64,000 bases of DNA from Nitrobacter sp039808345 (GCF_047824785.1 NZ_CP181167.1:992001-1056000), one strand, 5' to 3'. Shown: positions 1 to 8,554, numbered from the stretch's first letter. The notes: a model not told the origin generated them from the letters alone. Made by a program: numbers and translations.

Positions 1-73
1 CACCAATCGCGGCCGTGGACGTGGTTTTGCCGACGCCGCCCTTGCCTGATGTCACGACCAAGACTTTGGCCAT
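1..73 (-). CDS. minD: Septum-site determining ATPase MinD (5' end only, runs off the left edge)
   Basis: Only the first 24 codons are in the window. They read MAKVLVVTSGKGGVGKTT followed by STAAIG, which is the start of a ParA/MinD-type ATPase; KGGVGKTT is the deviant Walker A motif. MinD binds the inner membrane in its ATP form, recruits MinC and restricts Z-ring assembly to midcell. Two ATG codons are in tandem. The second (73) is chosen because the AGGAGG ribosome site lies 5 bases before it but only 2 before the first. The gene lies 18 bp downstream of minC on the same strand, so the two form a minCD operon, and minE is expected beyond the edge. Confidence 0.95.
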   Translation of the reverse strand, partial: MAKVLVVTSGKGGVGKTTSTAAIG

Positions 74-91
74 CATGGCCTCCTTTGTAGG

Positions 92-787
92 TTAATTGAG
101 CGGTGTTATTCGAATGACTTCGCCGTCCAGCCAAGCCTGTGCGGGTCGGCGACGCAGCGTTTCACCGATATCTTCTGCGGTCTGGTAGTAGCCGTCGATG
201 GCAACAAGTTCCGCCTCGATTTTCTGACAATAAATCCGCGCGGCCGCATTGCCGTTAATGCCGGCCATCGCTCGTCCTCGCAGCGTCCCGTAAACGTGGA
301 TAGAGCCTCCGGCGACAATCTCCGCACCGGAGCCCACAGAGCCGAGCACAGTAATGTCGCCTTCGGTAAATACGATCCGCTGGCCCGATCGGACCGGGGT
401 CTGGAGCAGGAGCGATGGTGTCGGCGGCCGCGGGCCCTCCACTTGCTTCGGCTCGGCCTGCTCGATTTCACAACCGCGCCCGCCGATCAATACGGGCGGC
501 AAGCCTGCATCCAGCCCTGTCGCTTCCACGCCTTCAAGGCCGAGAACGCGGATGCCGCGGCTCTCAAGGTTCGAGACCAGATGCGCGATACCATGGGAGC
601 TCAGATCGACCGCGGAAAGATCGAGGACGATCGGGCGCCCGACGAAAAAGCCGGGTGAACGGGCAAGCGTCGCATCAATTTCCTCAAGCCAGTTCACGAT
701 CGGCATAAATGGCGAGAAAACAAACGCGATGTAAGACCGGCCACGGAGGCGCATCACCTGGCGCTTGGGCTCGACTTTTGCGTCCAT
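92..787 (-). CDS. minC: Septum-site determining protein MinC
   Basis: MinC inhibits FtsZ polymerisation and is placed at the cell poles by MinD. The 231-residue protein is the usual length for the family. Residues about 5-110 match the MinC N-terminal domain (IVLDLSAVDLSSHGI, then a segregated beta sheet). A proline-containing linker follows at about 110-130. Residues 130-231 form the C-terminal beta-helix domain that dimerises and binds MinD, visible as RIVFTEGDITVLGSVGSGAE, the glycine-rich VYGTLRGRAMAGINGN, and the ending VIRITPLN. It is the first gene of a minCD operon, with only 18 bp separating it from minD. Confidence 0.95.
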   Translation of the reverse strand: MDAKVEPKRQVMRLRGRSYIAFVFSPFMPIVNWLEEIDATLARSPGFFVGRPIVLDLSAVDLSSHGIAHLVSNLESRGIRVLGLEGVEATGLDAGLPPVLIGGRGCEIEQAEPKQVEGPRPPTPSLLLQTPVRSGQRIVFTEGDITVLGSVGSGAEIVAGGSIHVYGTLRGRAMAGINGNAAARIYCQKIEAELVAIDGYYQTAEDIGETLRRRPAQAWLDGEVIRITPLN

Positions 788-1090
788 GAATGACGGCTCT
801 CGGGCTATGAATTGTTTAGCATTGTTTAATTTCAGATTGACCAGCGGTGGTTAATGACTGGTTAACGAGGCCCGCTTTTGTTTGCGAAATGTTAAGGAAC
901 TCCAGCGGGCTGCTGGCTCGATGAGCTCAACTGGCGAGGTCATAGGAAATTCGATGCATCGATCGCCGCGGTACCCCCGTGCGCTGGCCCGAATTTCCGC
1001 TTTCTCTGCTGAAAAGGGCCGCAGGACTTGCCGGACTTCTGCTATAGCCCGCACTTAATTACGGTGTGAATCAATGAACGGGGCTCATAG
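788..1090. other. Intergenic region between minC and the DUF6481 gene
   Basis: This is the divergent upstream region of minC and the frameshifted gene at 1091, about 300 bp. I see no gene, RNA or clear promoter motif. The AT-rich stretch near 810-840 next to minC could hold its promoter, but no recognisable boxes are visible. Confidence 0.5.
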
Positions 1091-1439
1091 ATGAGTGGAT
1101 ACAAGCAACCTAGCTTCGCTGCCCGGCAACAGGCGGCGCTCGAGGCCCGAAAAAATAGTCTCGATAAGTTTCGCGCGCGGCCCCGGTCCTGACGACCCCT
1201 CGGTAAAGCAAAGACAGGCCCAACGCGAGGCCCAGGCAGCTGCCCGTGAGAAGACCCGGCAGTCTCGCGAGATCGAAAAGGCCGCGCGAAAAGCTCTCGA
1301 GGCGGAGGCCGCCGCGACCGCTGCAACGCGCCTCGCCCGTGAGAAGGAAGAAGCGCTGGCCGCCGAGGCCGCGCTCAAGGTCGAGCGTAAGGCAGCGCTT
1401 GATGCCCGTTATGCGGCCAGAAAAGAGCGGAAGAAATAG
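1091..1439 (+). pseudogene. DUF6481 family protein, single-base frameshift
   Basis: The start reads MSGYKQPSFAARQQAALEAR, typical of the small charged DUF6481 family of alphaproteobacteria, whose function is unknown. The frame runs to KFRARPRS and stops at 1190. Removing one C from the CCCC tract at about 1180-1183 restores KFRARPGPDDPSVKQRQAQ and then a continuous charged, alanine-rich helix ending YAARKERKK at 1439, giving about 115 residues in all. The two halves are clearly one gene. The lesion is either a genuine inactivating insertion or a sequencing error in a homopolymer. Confidence 0.8.
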
Positions 1440-1621
1440 CTCGATCAACCTTGGTCAGAGCCTTGCAACTCAAAGCCAGAAAGAGAGGAGTCTCACGGTT
1501 GAGTCTGGGGGATGGCAGCAACTAGAGTGCCGTCGGATTTCGGCGTAGACACTCTTGCTGGATGTCCTGAAGATTTAGGCGGTCAAACATGGCCACTCTG
1601 AGCTTCCGATAGGAAAAAATT
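1440..1621. other. Short intergenic region
   Basis: It lies between the end of the DUF6481 frame and the convergent end of the FGE-like gene. I see no hairpin or gene that I can support. Confidence 0.4.
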
Positions 1622-2650
1622 CTAAGATGGGAGCGTCCGAGCAACCCGAAAACCAAGGTACCTGAGCCGATAGTCGGAGGCGAACCAATAACGGCTCGCC
1701 GAGCGGAGGAAGGCCGGAGCGAGGAGGAAGGACCCGCCGCGCACGACCCGATGATAACAGCTTCCCCCTTCGATCCAAGCAGAGCCATCCGTGGGCGCGC
1801 CGTTGTATGTGTCGTGGTAGCAATCCTCCGTCCACTCCCGGACATTGCCGACCATGTCATTGAGACCGAACCCGTTAGCCGCAAATGAGCCGACGGGCGC
1901 AGTTTGTTTCGCATCCCATTGGCTGCCACAGGAGTGGCAGTTGGCGTGGTTGTTGCCAACTGTGTTGCCCCACGGATAGACCGTCTGTGTCCCAGCGCGC
2001 ATGGCGTACTCGTATTCCGATCCCGAGAGCAGCCGATACGACTTGCCGGTCTTCTTCGATATCCACGCGACGTAAGCTTGGGCGTCGTCCCAGGAAACGT
2101 TGATTACCGGGCGACGGCCACGGCCCCAGCCTTCGTCGGAGGGCTTATAGCCGTTGCAGCCGCCTTTGGCGACGCAGGCATCCCATTCGTCGAAAGTCAC
2201 CTCAAAGCGGCCAACTGCGAACGGTCGAGCAATCGTGACAGGATGTTGCGGACCTTCTTCGGGGGAATGCTCAGGCTCGCTTGTCGGTGACCCCATCTTG
2301 AAGCTTCCGGCTGGCACCACCACCATCTCGGGGCAATTTGCACAGTCTTTAAACATGTCCTTGGGCTTCAGCACCTGCTGCTGCATCGAGGGTGGCGCTA
2401 CCTCCTGAGCGGACGCGCCCGTCACCGCGACAATGATCGCGGCGCCAAGGACGCAAAACTTAAGAAACGATGTTAGTGCTGGCAGAGCGCACCACCTGTC
2501 CACGCCGCGCGCTGGAGTTCCTGACTGCCGCCGCGTTTCATCTTCGAGGCATTTTTTTCGTTGTTCGGGTTCGAACGGTGCAGGTTCATGCGAGCAACTG
2601 AAAAAGCCAATGCGTTTCGAAAGATCAAGGAGGGAGAACATGAAATACAT
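1622..2650 (-). CDS. Exported formylglycine-generating-enzyme/sulfatase-modifying-factor domain protein
   Basis: The mature part is a complete FGE-sulfatase (SUMF1-type, C-lectin-like) fold. It contains MVVVPAGSFKMGSP, the HPVTIARPFAVGRFEVTF segment, NVSWDDAQAYVAWIS, YRLLSGSEYEYAMRAGT, GLNDMVGNVREWTEDCYH, RVVRGGSF and the terminal LRYLGFRVART. Such proteins act on sulfatases, on ergothioneine-type substrates, or simply as lectin-like modules; the sequence does not tell which. A hydrophobic signal segment (FLKFCVLGAAIIVAVTGASA) begins only about 65 residues from the first ATG, so the true start is probably downstream, for example at a GTG about 53 codons in. I see no good ribosome site at the upstream ATG. 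Confidence 0.8.
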   Translation of the reverse strand: MYFMFSLLDLSKRIGFFSCSHEPAPFEPEQRKKCLEDETRRQSGTPARGVDRWCALPALTSFLKFCVLGAAIIVAVTGASAQEVAPPSMQQQVLKPKDMFKDCANCPEMVVVPAGSFKMGSPTSEPEHSPEEGPQHPVTIARPFAVGRFEVTFDEWDACVAKGGCNGYKPSDEGWGRGRRPVINVSWDDAQAYVAWISKKTGKSYRLLSGSEYEYAMRAGTQTVYPWGNTVGNNHANCHSCGSQWDAKQTAPVGSFAANGFGLNDMVGNVREWTEDCYHDTYNGAPTDGSAWIEGGSCYHRVVRGGSFLLAPAFLRSASRYWFASDYRLRYLGFRVARTLPS

Positions 2651-2708
2651 CCGTCAGCAGGGCAGGGGCTGTTACGAGAGAGAATTCCAAAGGGAGAAGC
2701 GATCGTCG

Positions 2709-3974
2709 TCACGCACCGCTTGCCGTTAGTATCTCCGCAGTCGTACTCGTTTTTTCAATAAGCGGTTTTGCATTCCTGAAGCCGATCCGCGAAAGCACGA
2801 TGTAGAATGCCGCGACATTCATTAGCGCCCAGATCGCAAAGCCCAGGGTATAGTCGCCGAGAAGTTGCTTGCTGGTGGCCAGGATCAACGTCATGGCGAA
2901 GCCGCAGGCCGCGCCGGCGGCCTTGGCTAGCCCGCTGACCGCACCGACATGGACAAAGTACATCGGGATCAACTTGATGACCGCCGCTGCGGCGGCGCCG
3001 GACAGCAGCGCAAGCCCATACATGGCAAACAGCTGGACGGGTAATGAGATTTGCACGGCCATGAGCACGGCCAGAACGACCATTAGCCCGAACAGCCAGC
3101 TCAAAATTCTGAATGGATCCGAACGATCGGCCAACCAGCCGCCCAGCGGCCGGGTGGCCGCGACACAGACCACCAAAGGGGGAGTATATACCATGGAAGC
3201 CCGGATGGCATCCACATGCCAGCGATCAAGCAGATAGATCGACATCGCCGACGCGAAGAAGGTAAGCGTACCAAACGAGACCCAGTAAAGGTAGGTCACC
3301 AGCCAGACCACCACGCCTGAACGATACACGGCGAAGATTTCACGCAGCGAGGTCGTTTTGAGCTTCCTGTTCGGCGGATCCGACGTAAAGAACCAGTAGA
3401 CCAGAGCCATTAACAGCGTAGCACCGGCGAAGATTGGGAATATCAGGCGCCAACCGTCGGGGCCGCTCAGAACGCGGGTAATCAGGAAAGTGACGGTCAC
3501 CATGCCGACGGTGATTCCGACATTGCCCATACCGAAGATACCGAGCGCTGTACCTTGTTTGGATTTGGGGTACCACGACGATACATGAGCGTTGCCGACG
3601 ACGAAGCTCGCACCGCCCAGTCCGAGCAGGGTCCCGACCAGAAGGAAGGCGTAATAGCCGCGGGCAAAGTACCCGACAAGAAGAGGAAGGGTGAGAGTCA
3701 GAAGCAGGAGGGTGAAAACACCCCGACCGCCGAACTTGTCGGTCAAGATGCCAAGCGGAATGCTGACCGCAGCGGCGAAAAAAGGCTCCATCGCCGTCAG
3801 AACCAGCACCTGAGTCGCGCTGAAATCGTACCATTTGATTAGAAAAGGGGCGAGCGCGGCAAACATCCCCCAAACCGCAAACCCCAGTGCAAATGCCAGG
3901 GATGAAATCCACAAAACCCTGGAGTTGCCCGAGGGTTCAACCTTCACATCAGTTACGAGAGCCGGATTTTCCAC
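2709..3974 (-). CDS. narK: NarK/NasA-type nitrate/nitrite transporter (MFS)
   Basis: This 421-residue major facilitator protein has about 12 hydrophobic segments. The stretch GLGGASFVVGNAHVSSWYP followed by GTALGIFGMGNVGITVG is the signature of the nitrate/nitrite porter family, and GILTDKFGGRG is the MFS loop 2-3 motif. It would import nitrate or exchange nitrate for nitrite across the inner membrane. The nirBD genes that would use the nitrite are 39 kb away, so they are not in an operon with it. The ribosome site is AGGAGA, before ATG 3974. Whether it carries nitrate, nitrite or both cannot be read from the sequence. Confidence 0.88.
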   Translation of the reverse strand: MENPALVTDVKVEPSGNSRVLWISSLAFALGFAVWGMFAALAPFLIKWYDFSATQVLVLTAMEPFFAAAVSIPLGILTDKFGGRGVFTLLLLTLTLPLLVGYFARGYYAFLLVGTLLGLGGASFVVGNAHVSSWYPKSKQGTALGIFGMGNVGITVGMVTVTFLITRVLSGPDGWRLIFPIFAGATLLMALVYWFFTSDPPNRKLKTTSLREIFAVYRSGVVVWLVTYLYWVSFGTLTFFASAMSIYLLDRWHVDAIRASMVYTPPLVVCVAATRPLGGWLADRSDPFRILSWLFGLMVVLAVLMAVQISLPVQLFAMYGLALLSGAAAAAVIKLIPMYFVHVGAVSGLAKAAGAACGFAMTLILATSKQLLGDYTLGFAIWALMNVAAFYIVLSRIGFRNAKPLIEKTSTTAEILTASGA

Positions 3975-4371
3975 GACATCTCCTACTAGAGATCACGCTA
4001 CACCAACTTCAAGCTCGGCTTCCGATCACGCGGTAAAGTGCGAGTCGCAGACGTCTCTTTGAGTCTTCCGGTGAGAATGTCTCGTAGTGATCTCAGGTTC
4101 ATCAATAACAATCGACGATCACGCCTATTAGTTCCGCGCGCTGCTCGATCTCAGCCAACCGCCGTTTGTCCATCTCGCGAGGCTACGAATGTCAGCGATT
4201 AAGGAGATTAAATAATCCCGGGGGGATAACGGTGCGGGGCTCAGGGAGTCTGGGGATGCCATGACCTCCAACCGGAGAAGCTGCCGAGCGTCACCTATCT
4301 CCAGCAGCCCGATGTACAGGCTGCGGTGCTGAGGGAGGTCGCGACCCAGTATCGCCCGGCCCAGATGGAAC
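3975..4371. other. narK upstream region and coding-like remnant cut by the IS3 element
   Basis: The first part is the narK promoter region; no FNR-type or sigma-54 box is evident. From 4230 to 4371 the plus strand has an open frame with protein-like content (LPSVTYLQQPDVQAAVLREV, then ATQYRPAQMEL). It begins directly after a stop codon and ends at the left tip of the insertion sequence, and it does not resume on the other side. It is probably a gene fragment; I do not recognise the family. Confidence 0.35.
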
Positions 4372-4437
4372 TGAGGTGGTGCCGGTTTCTGAGACAGGGG
4401 CATAAGGTGGATCGCCCGATGAAAAGGACGATCCGGT

Positions 4438-4719
4438 ATGAAGACACGCAGACGATTTACGGCTGAGTTCAAGGCCAAGGTTGCGCTTGAGGCGATCCGT
4501 GGCGAGCGGACGATTTCGGAACTGGCGACAAAGCACCAGCTTCATCCGAACCAGATTACGCAGTGGAAACGGCAGGCCATCGAGAACCTGGCCAAGACGT
4601 TCGACGACAAGGCTGCTGATGCGCAGGTCGGCCGGGAAGCCGAGGTGACCAAGCTGCACGCCAAGATTGGCCAGCTTGTCGTTGAGCGGGATTTTTTGGC
4701 CAAGGCCTTCGATCGCTGA
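4438..4719 (+). CDS. IS3-family transposase OrfA (helix-turn-helix)
   Basis: This 93-residue protein starts MKTRRRFTAEFKAKVALEAI and contains the helix-turn-helix RTISELATKHQLHPNQITQWK. A leucine-zipper-like helix (KLHAKIGQLVVERDFLAKAF) follows and would mediate oligomerisation. It binds the terminal repeats of the element. OrfB lies 17 bases downstream in the -1 frame. A T6G stretch near 4691 could allow frameshifting, but orfB also has its own strong ribosome site. Confidence 0.92.
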   Translation: MKTRRRFTAEFKAKVALEAIRGERTISELATKHQLHPNQITQWKRQAIENLAKTFDDKAADAQVGREAEVTKLHAKIGQLVVERDFLAKAFDR

Positions 4720-4736
4720 GCCTGGATCGGAGGAGA

Positions 4737-5573
4737 ATGATGATTGACCCCGATCACAACCGGCTCTCGATCCGCCGCCAGTGCGAACTGGTCTCGATCT
4801 CGCGGGCGTCGTTCTACCGACAGCCCGCCGGCGAGACGCCCGAGAACCTCGAACTGATGCGCACCATCGACGAGGCCTTCATGGAGACGCCCTGGTATGG
4901 CTCCCGGCAGATGGCCCGGCATCTGCGGCGTCAGGGCTGGTGCGTGGGTCGCAAGCGGGTCCGGCGGCTGATGCGCAAGATCGGTCTGTCGCCGATCTAC
5001 CAGGCGCCGAGAACCAGCGAGCCGCATCCGCAGCATCGCATCTATCCCTACCTGCTGCGGCACCTGGCGATCGAGCGGCCGGATCACGTTTGGTGTGCCG
5101 ATGTGACCTATATCCCGATGCGGCGCGGCTTCCTTTACCTCGTGGCCATCATGGACTGGTTCAGCCGCAAGGTCCTGGCCTGGCGGTTGTCGAACACGAT
5201 GGATGCCGACTTCTGTGTTGCCGCTCTCGAAGAGGCGATCGCCTGCCATGGCAGGCCCGACATCTTCAACACCGACCAAGGCTCGCAGTTCACTAGCTTC
5301 GCCTTCACGACGACGCTGAAGGATGCCGGCATCCGCATCTCCATGGACGGGCGCGGCCGCTGGATGGACAACGTCTTCATCGAACGACTGTGGCGCAGCC
5401 TCAAATATGAGTGCGTCTTCCTCAGCACATTCGAAACGGGAAGCCAAGCCCGCTGCGGCATCGGCTCCTGGATAGACTATTACAACCGGCGACGCCCGCA
5501 CTCGACCTTCGCCGGCAGGACGCCCGACGAAGTCCATGCTATGGCGGAAATGACGGAGCAATTGGCGGCGTAG
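4737..5573 (+). CDS. IS3-family transposase OrfB (DDE integrase core)
   Basis: This is a 278-residue transposase catalytic subunit. The three catalytic acids are visible in order: VWCADVTYIPM (D), DIFNTDQGSQFTS (D) and VFIERLWRSLKYE (E), with the usual D-D-35-E spacing. The N-terminal part, SRASFYRQP with YGSRQMARHLRRQG, matches the HTH_21 region. The end, WIDYYNRRRPHSTFAGRTPDE, is typical of the family. Both reading frames are intact, so the element may still be active. GGAGGAGA precedes the tandem ATG pair at 4737/4740. Confidence 0.95.
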   Translation: MMIDPDHNRLSIRRQCELVSISRASFYRQPAGETPENLELMRTIDEAFMETPWYGSRQMARHLRRQGWCVGRKRVRRLMRKIGLSPIYQAPRTSEPHPQHRIYPYLLRHLAIERPDHVWCADVTYIPMRRGFLYLVAIMDWFSRKVLAWRLSNTMDADFCVAALEEAIACHGRPDIFNTDQGSQFTSFAFTTTLKDAGIRISMDGRGRWMDNVFIERLWRSLKYECVFLSTFETGSQARCGIGSWIDYYNRRRPHSTFAGRTPDEVHAMAEMTEQLAA

Positions 5574-5699
5574 AAACGAACCCGATCCACCTTAGCCAGG
5601 CCGCCAAACTGTCTCACCAAGCGGGTCCACCTCAGTCTCCACGACCAGCATCTCCCACCACCTGCTTCGTTACAAAGCAGGCAGCGCAACAGACCAACC

Positions 5700-5765
5700 T
5701 TCAGGGGGTCAATTTTGGACGCCGAGCCCCCGGCTTAGAGGGTCAATATTGCAGGCCGAATGACA
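5700..5765. mobile_element. Remnant of a terminal region of a second (IS21-like) element
   Basis: Two direct copies of a GGGTCAAT-type repeat lie 31 bp apart: GGGGGTCAATTTTGGACGCCG at about 5704, and GAGGGTCAATATTGCAGGCCG at 5738. Repeated GGTCAATTTT(G)GACGCC boxes are typical of the ends of one IS21 subgroup. No transposase genes remain. This sequence differs from the terminal repeats of the IS21 element at 59.7 kb. Confidence 0.4.
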
Positions 5766-5867
5766 CCCGCTCCGCTCGAAAGCACTATAGGGATGACGAG
5801 CCATGAACCCCGCCATTCGCAACCAGGATCGGATAGAGCCGCATCCAGTTCCCGGTTCCTCTCAAGC

Positions 5868-5990
5868 CCCGCTTTTGCTTGAATGAGAAGTGAAGCTTGA
5901 GACTGTTGTTCTGGCGTGTTTTCTTCACGCGAAGCGGTGCCGTCCTCCAGTCAGGTCCAGGGGACACGCTTCGCTCGGGAGCGCTATAGA
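5868..5990 (+). repeat. Dispersed hairpin repeat B (diverged copy)
   Basis: The segment has the core GTGTTTTCTTCACGCGAAGCGG and ends CTTCGCTCGGGAGCGCTATAG. It is a diverged copy of the roughly 105 bp repeat found throughout this window. It sits directly upstream of the ribosome site of the gene at 6000. Confidence 0.65.
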
Positions 5991-5999
5991 AAGGTTGCC

Positions 6000-7979
6000 A
6001 TGATGCACGTCACCAGCCGGTTTGCTGCAGGAGTAGTGGCTGCGTTCATTTTCGCGGCGATAAGCCCACCGGCCGAAGCGACGACAAGTCCGTGCGAGCA
6101 GGCAGTCGGGTTCTCGGTCCTGCCCTCGCCGTTTGCGCCCTGGAAGGGGACGCCGCTGCGCGTCATGATCATGACCGAGAAGCGGCTGCAGGGCGAGATT
6201 TCGCTGGTCGCGCCGGATGGAAGCGTCGCGGCCAGATCGTCTGACCGCCACGGCAGCGCGCCGTACTCCTGGTTCGCCGAGGTCGCTCAGCCTGCGGCGG
6301 GCGTGTGGCGCGCCACGCTGACGCTCGGCAACGCAACGGCGGATTGCCACACGATCACACGCGATATCTCCGTGAGCGCGCGCAAGCCAAACCCTCCGCC
6401 CATTCCGTCGGGTGCGTTCTGGCAGGTGCGCAATAGCTGGAATCACGAGACCGAATCCTTGTTTTCCGCGTGGATCGAGAAACTGTTCGACGCGCCCCCC
6501 GATCAGGATCTGTCCTGGAAAGCCTGGCATGAGGTCCTGCAGAACCGATCACGCAATTTCCTGTTCAACTATCTGGGTCGCGGGGAAGATAACAAGCGGA
6601 CGGGCCTTCGCCCCGACTGCGCTGATTTCGTGTACTTTCTCCGCGCCTATTTTGCCTACAAGATGGGGCTACCCTTCGGCTATTCCAATTGCTCGCGTGG
6701 CGGCCGCGGCAAGGCGCCCAGGTGTTACCAGTGGTTCGATATGGAGCATCCCGAACTGACACGCCCGCAGCCGCCTCCGGAACAGGAAACTGCGTCGGCT
6801 GCGGCCTCCGGCGCCATGCCGCCCGGACAAGCGCCGGCGCTTCTGCAGCCCTTTGCCTCGCTGCAGCCGGCTCCGGCCGAGACGCCCGCGGCTCCGCCGA
6901 AGGCGCGGCCGAAACGGCCGACGACGTTCAACGAATATCTTCGGGATGTCGGCGACGTCGTGCATACGGGCGCCGTTCGCGCCGCCGCGACCGACGATAA
7001 CACCGACTTCTACACCGTCGCGCTGACCCAGGAAGCGCTTCGCCCCGGCACGGTGTACGCCGACCCCTACGGCCATGTGTTGATGCTCGTGCATCGCGTG
7101 CCGGAAAAGAACGGCAAGCCGGGCGTGTTCCTCGCCGTCGATGCGGAGCCGGACGGCTCGATCACACGAAAGCGTTTCTGGCGCGGCAATTTCCTGTTCG
7201 TGCACGACCCCGCGCTGGGCAGCCCGGGCTTCAAGCGCTTTCGGCCGATCGTGCGTGGCAAGGGCGGCGCGTTGCGGCGGTTGGCCAATGCCGAAGTTAC
7301 CAGCAATCCCCAGTATGCTGATTTTTCGCTCGATCAATCGAAGATGAGCGCAGAGGATTTTTATGATCGCATGGACGACGTGATGTCGCCGGAGCCGCTC
7401 GATCCGGTGAAAGCGATGACAGACGCCATCGAAAGTCTGAACGAGCAGGTGAAGACGCGGGTGACCGCGGTCGAAAACGGGCGGCAATATCGGGAAAAAC
7501 ACGCTGAGGTGGCTATGCCCAATGGCTCCGCGATCTTCGGCACGACCGGGGCCTGGGAGGACTACTCCACTCCGGCGCGCGATTTTCGATTGCTGATCGC
7601 GATCGATGTCGTGCGGGGATTTCCCGATCGGGTCATTAGGCGGGCGTCGCGTTACACGATGCCGGGCGACAAGAGCATCGCGGACGTGAAAAGCGAACTG
7701 CAGGGCGTTCTCGCCTCCGAGCTTGCTTCGCGAAAAATATCCTACACGCGCAGCGACGGATCGCAATGGACGCTTTCGCTCAAGGAAGTCGTCGAGCGTG
7801 CGCCGCACTTCGAGATGGCCTATAATCCGAACGATTGCGTCGAGGTGAGGTGGGGGGCGTCGGACGGCGGCGAGGAGGCATCCACCTGCAAGCGGCATGC
7901 GTCGCAGGCGCAGCGCGAGAAGATGTCGTCGAAGTACAGGACCTGGTTTCAGGAGCGGCACTGGCCGACGAACAGCTAA
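6000..7979 (+). CDS. Large exported protein with a papain/NlpC-like Cys-His pair, unknown function
   Basis: I do not recognise a named family. The start at 6000 follows GAAAGG by 7 bases and gives a signal peptide (FAAGVVAAFIFAAISPPAEA), so the 659-residue protein is exported. RPDCADFVYFLRAYFA places a cysteine at residue 207 at the head of a helix, and YADPYGHVLMLVHR places a histidine at residue 359 in a beta strand. This order is that of NlpC/P60 and related cysteine hydrolases acting on cell-wall peptides or amides. Between them is a proline/alanine-rich insert of about 60 residues (near 255-305), probably a flexible linker. Its position, unlike that in NlpC/P60 proteins of normal size, makes the assignment tentative. 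The gene stands alone. Confidence 0.6.
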   Translation: MMHVTSRFAAGVVAAFIFAAISPPAEATTSPCEQAVGFSVLPSPFAPWKGTPLRVMIMTEKRLQGEISLVAPDGSVAARSSDRHGSAPYSWFAEVAQPAAGVWRATLTLGNATADCHTITRDISVSARKPNPPPIPSGAFWQVRNSWNHETESLFSAWIEKLFDAPPDQDLSWKAWHEVLQNRSRNFLFNYLGRGEDNKRTGLRPDCADFVYFLRAYFAYKMGLPFGYSNCSRGGRGKAPRCYQWFDMEHPELTRPQPPPEQETASAAASGAMPPGQAPALLQPFASLQPAPAETPAAPPKARPKRPTTFNEYLRDVGDVVHTGAVRAAATDDNTDFYTVALTQEALRPGTVYADPYGHVLMLVHRVPEKNGKPGVFLAVDAEPDGSITRKRFWRGNFLFVHDPALGSPGFKRFRPIVRGKGGALRRLANAEVTSNPQYADFSLDQSKMSAEDFYDRMDDVMSPEPLDPVKAMTDAIESLNEQVKTRVTAVENGRQYREKHAEVAMPNGSAIFGTTGAWEDYSTPARDFRLLIAIDVVRGFPDRVIRRASRYTMPGDKSIADVKSELQGVLASELASRKISYTRSDGSQWTLSLKEVVERAPHFEMAYNPNDCVEVRWGASDGGEEASTCKRHASQAQREKMSSKYRTWFQERHWPTNS

Positions 7980-8074
7980 ATCGCGATCGCTTTTTGCCCG
8001 TTTCCATGCCTGTCCCTCGAAGGCGCGGGAACCGGCTCGGTTGGCTCCAAACTCCAAAGGTGAAAGGACGAGCG

Positions 8075-8554
8075 ATGGCAACTGCCAGGAACACGATCTG
8101 CCTGTGGTATGACAGGGATGCCGAGGCCGCGGCCCGCTTCTACGCCGCGACTTTTCCTGACAGTTCGGTGAGCGCTGTCCATCATGCTCCCACGGACTAT
8201 CCGTCCGGCAAGGCGGGCGATGTGCTGACGGTCGAATTCACGGTTGCAGGCATTCCCTGTCTCGGTCTCAATGGCGGTCCCGCGTTCAAGCACAATGAGG
8301 CCTTCTCATTCCAGATCGCCACTGACGATCAGGAGGAGACCGACCGCTACTGGAACGCCATCGTCGGTCATGGCGGTCAGGAAAGCGCGTGCGGCTGGTG
8401 CAAGGACAAATGGGGCATCTCCTGGCAGATCACGCCGCGCGCTCTCACCGAAGCGATGGCTGCCGGCGGCGACGAAGCAAAACGCGCGTTCACTGCGATG
8501 ATGACCATGAAGAAAATCGACGTCGCCGCGATCGAGAGGGCGCGGCGGGGCTGA
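8075..8554 (+). CDS. VOC-superfamily (PhnB/3-demethylubiquinone methyltransferase-like) protein
   Basis: This 159-residue protein of the vicinal-oxygen-chelate fold starts ATARNTICLWYDRDAEAAA and contains GDVLTVEFTVAGIPCLGLNG, FSFQIATDDQEETDRYW and GWCKDKWGISWQITP. The set is diagnostic of the group often annotated as '3-demethylubiquinone-9 3-methyltransferase', which is not a proven methyltransferase. The start at ATG 8075 has the ribosome site GAAAGGACGAG. The frame is open further upstream, but that part overlaps the end of the preceding gene and lacks a family match. The true substrate is unknown. Confidence 0.85.
   Translation: MATARNTICLWYDRDAEAAARFYAATFPDSSVSAVHHAPTDYPSGKAGDVLTVEFTVAGIPCLGLNGGPAFKHNEAFSFQIATDDQEETDRYWNAIVGHGGQESACGWCKDKWGISWQITPRALTEAMAAGGDEAKRAFTAMMTMKKIDVAAIERARRG

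Larger units (their letters stand above)
4372..5634 (+). mobile_element. IS3-family insertion sequence, apparently intact
   Basis: The element is about 1263 bp and carries orfA and orfB. Its ends are imperfect inverted repeats: the left tip TGAGGTGG ... TGAGACAG ... TAAGGTGGATC at 4372-4413 pairs with the mirror sequence GATCCACCTTA ... CTGTCTCA ... CCACCTCA at 5584-5634. The ends are TG...CA as usual for the family. I find no 3-5 bp target duplication (AAC on the left, GTC on the right), so one flank may have been rearranged after insertion. Confidence 0.88.

Noticed and set aside
2640..2729. 29-codon plus-strand frame with a strong AAGGAGGGAGAAC ribosome-like site
   Set aside because: It overlaps the 5' end of the FGE-like gene and the 3' end of narK, and its arginine-rich product resembles nothing. 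The purine run is the complement of a pyrimidine-rich stretch.
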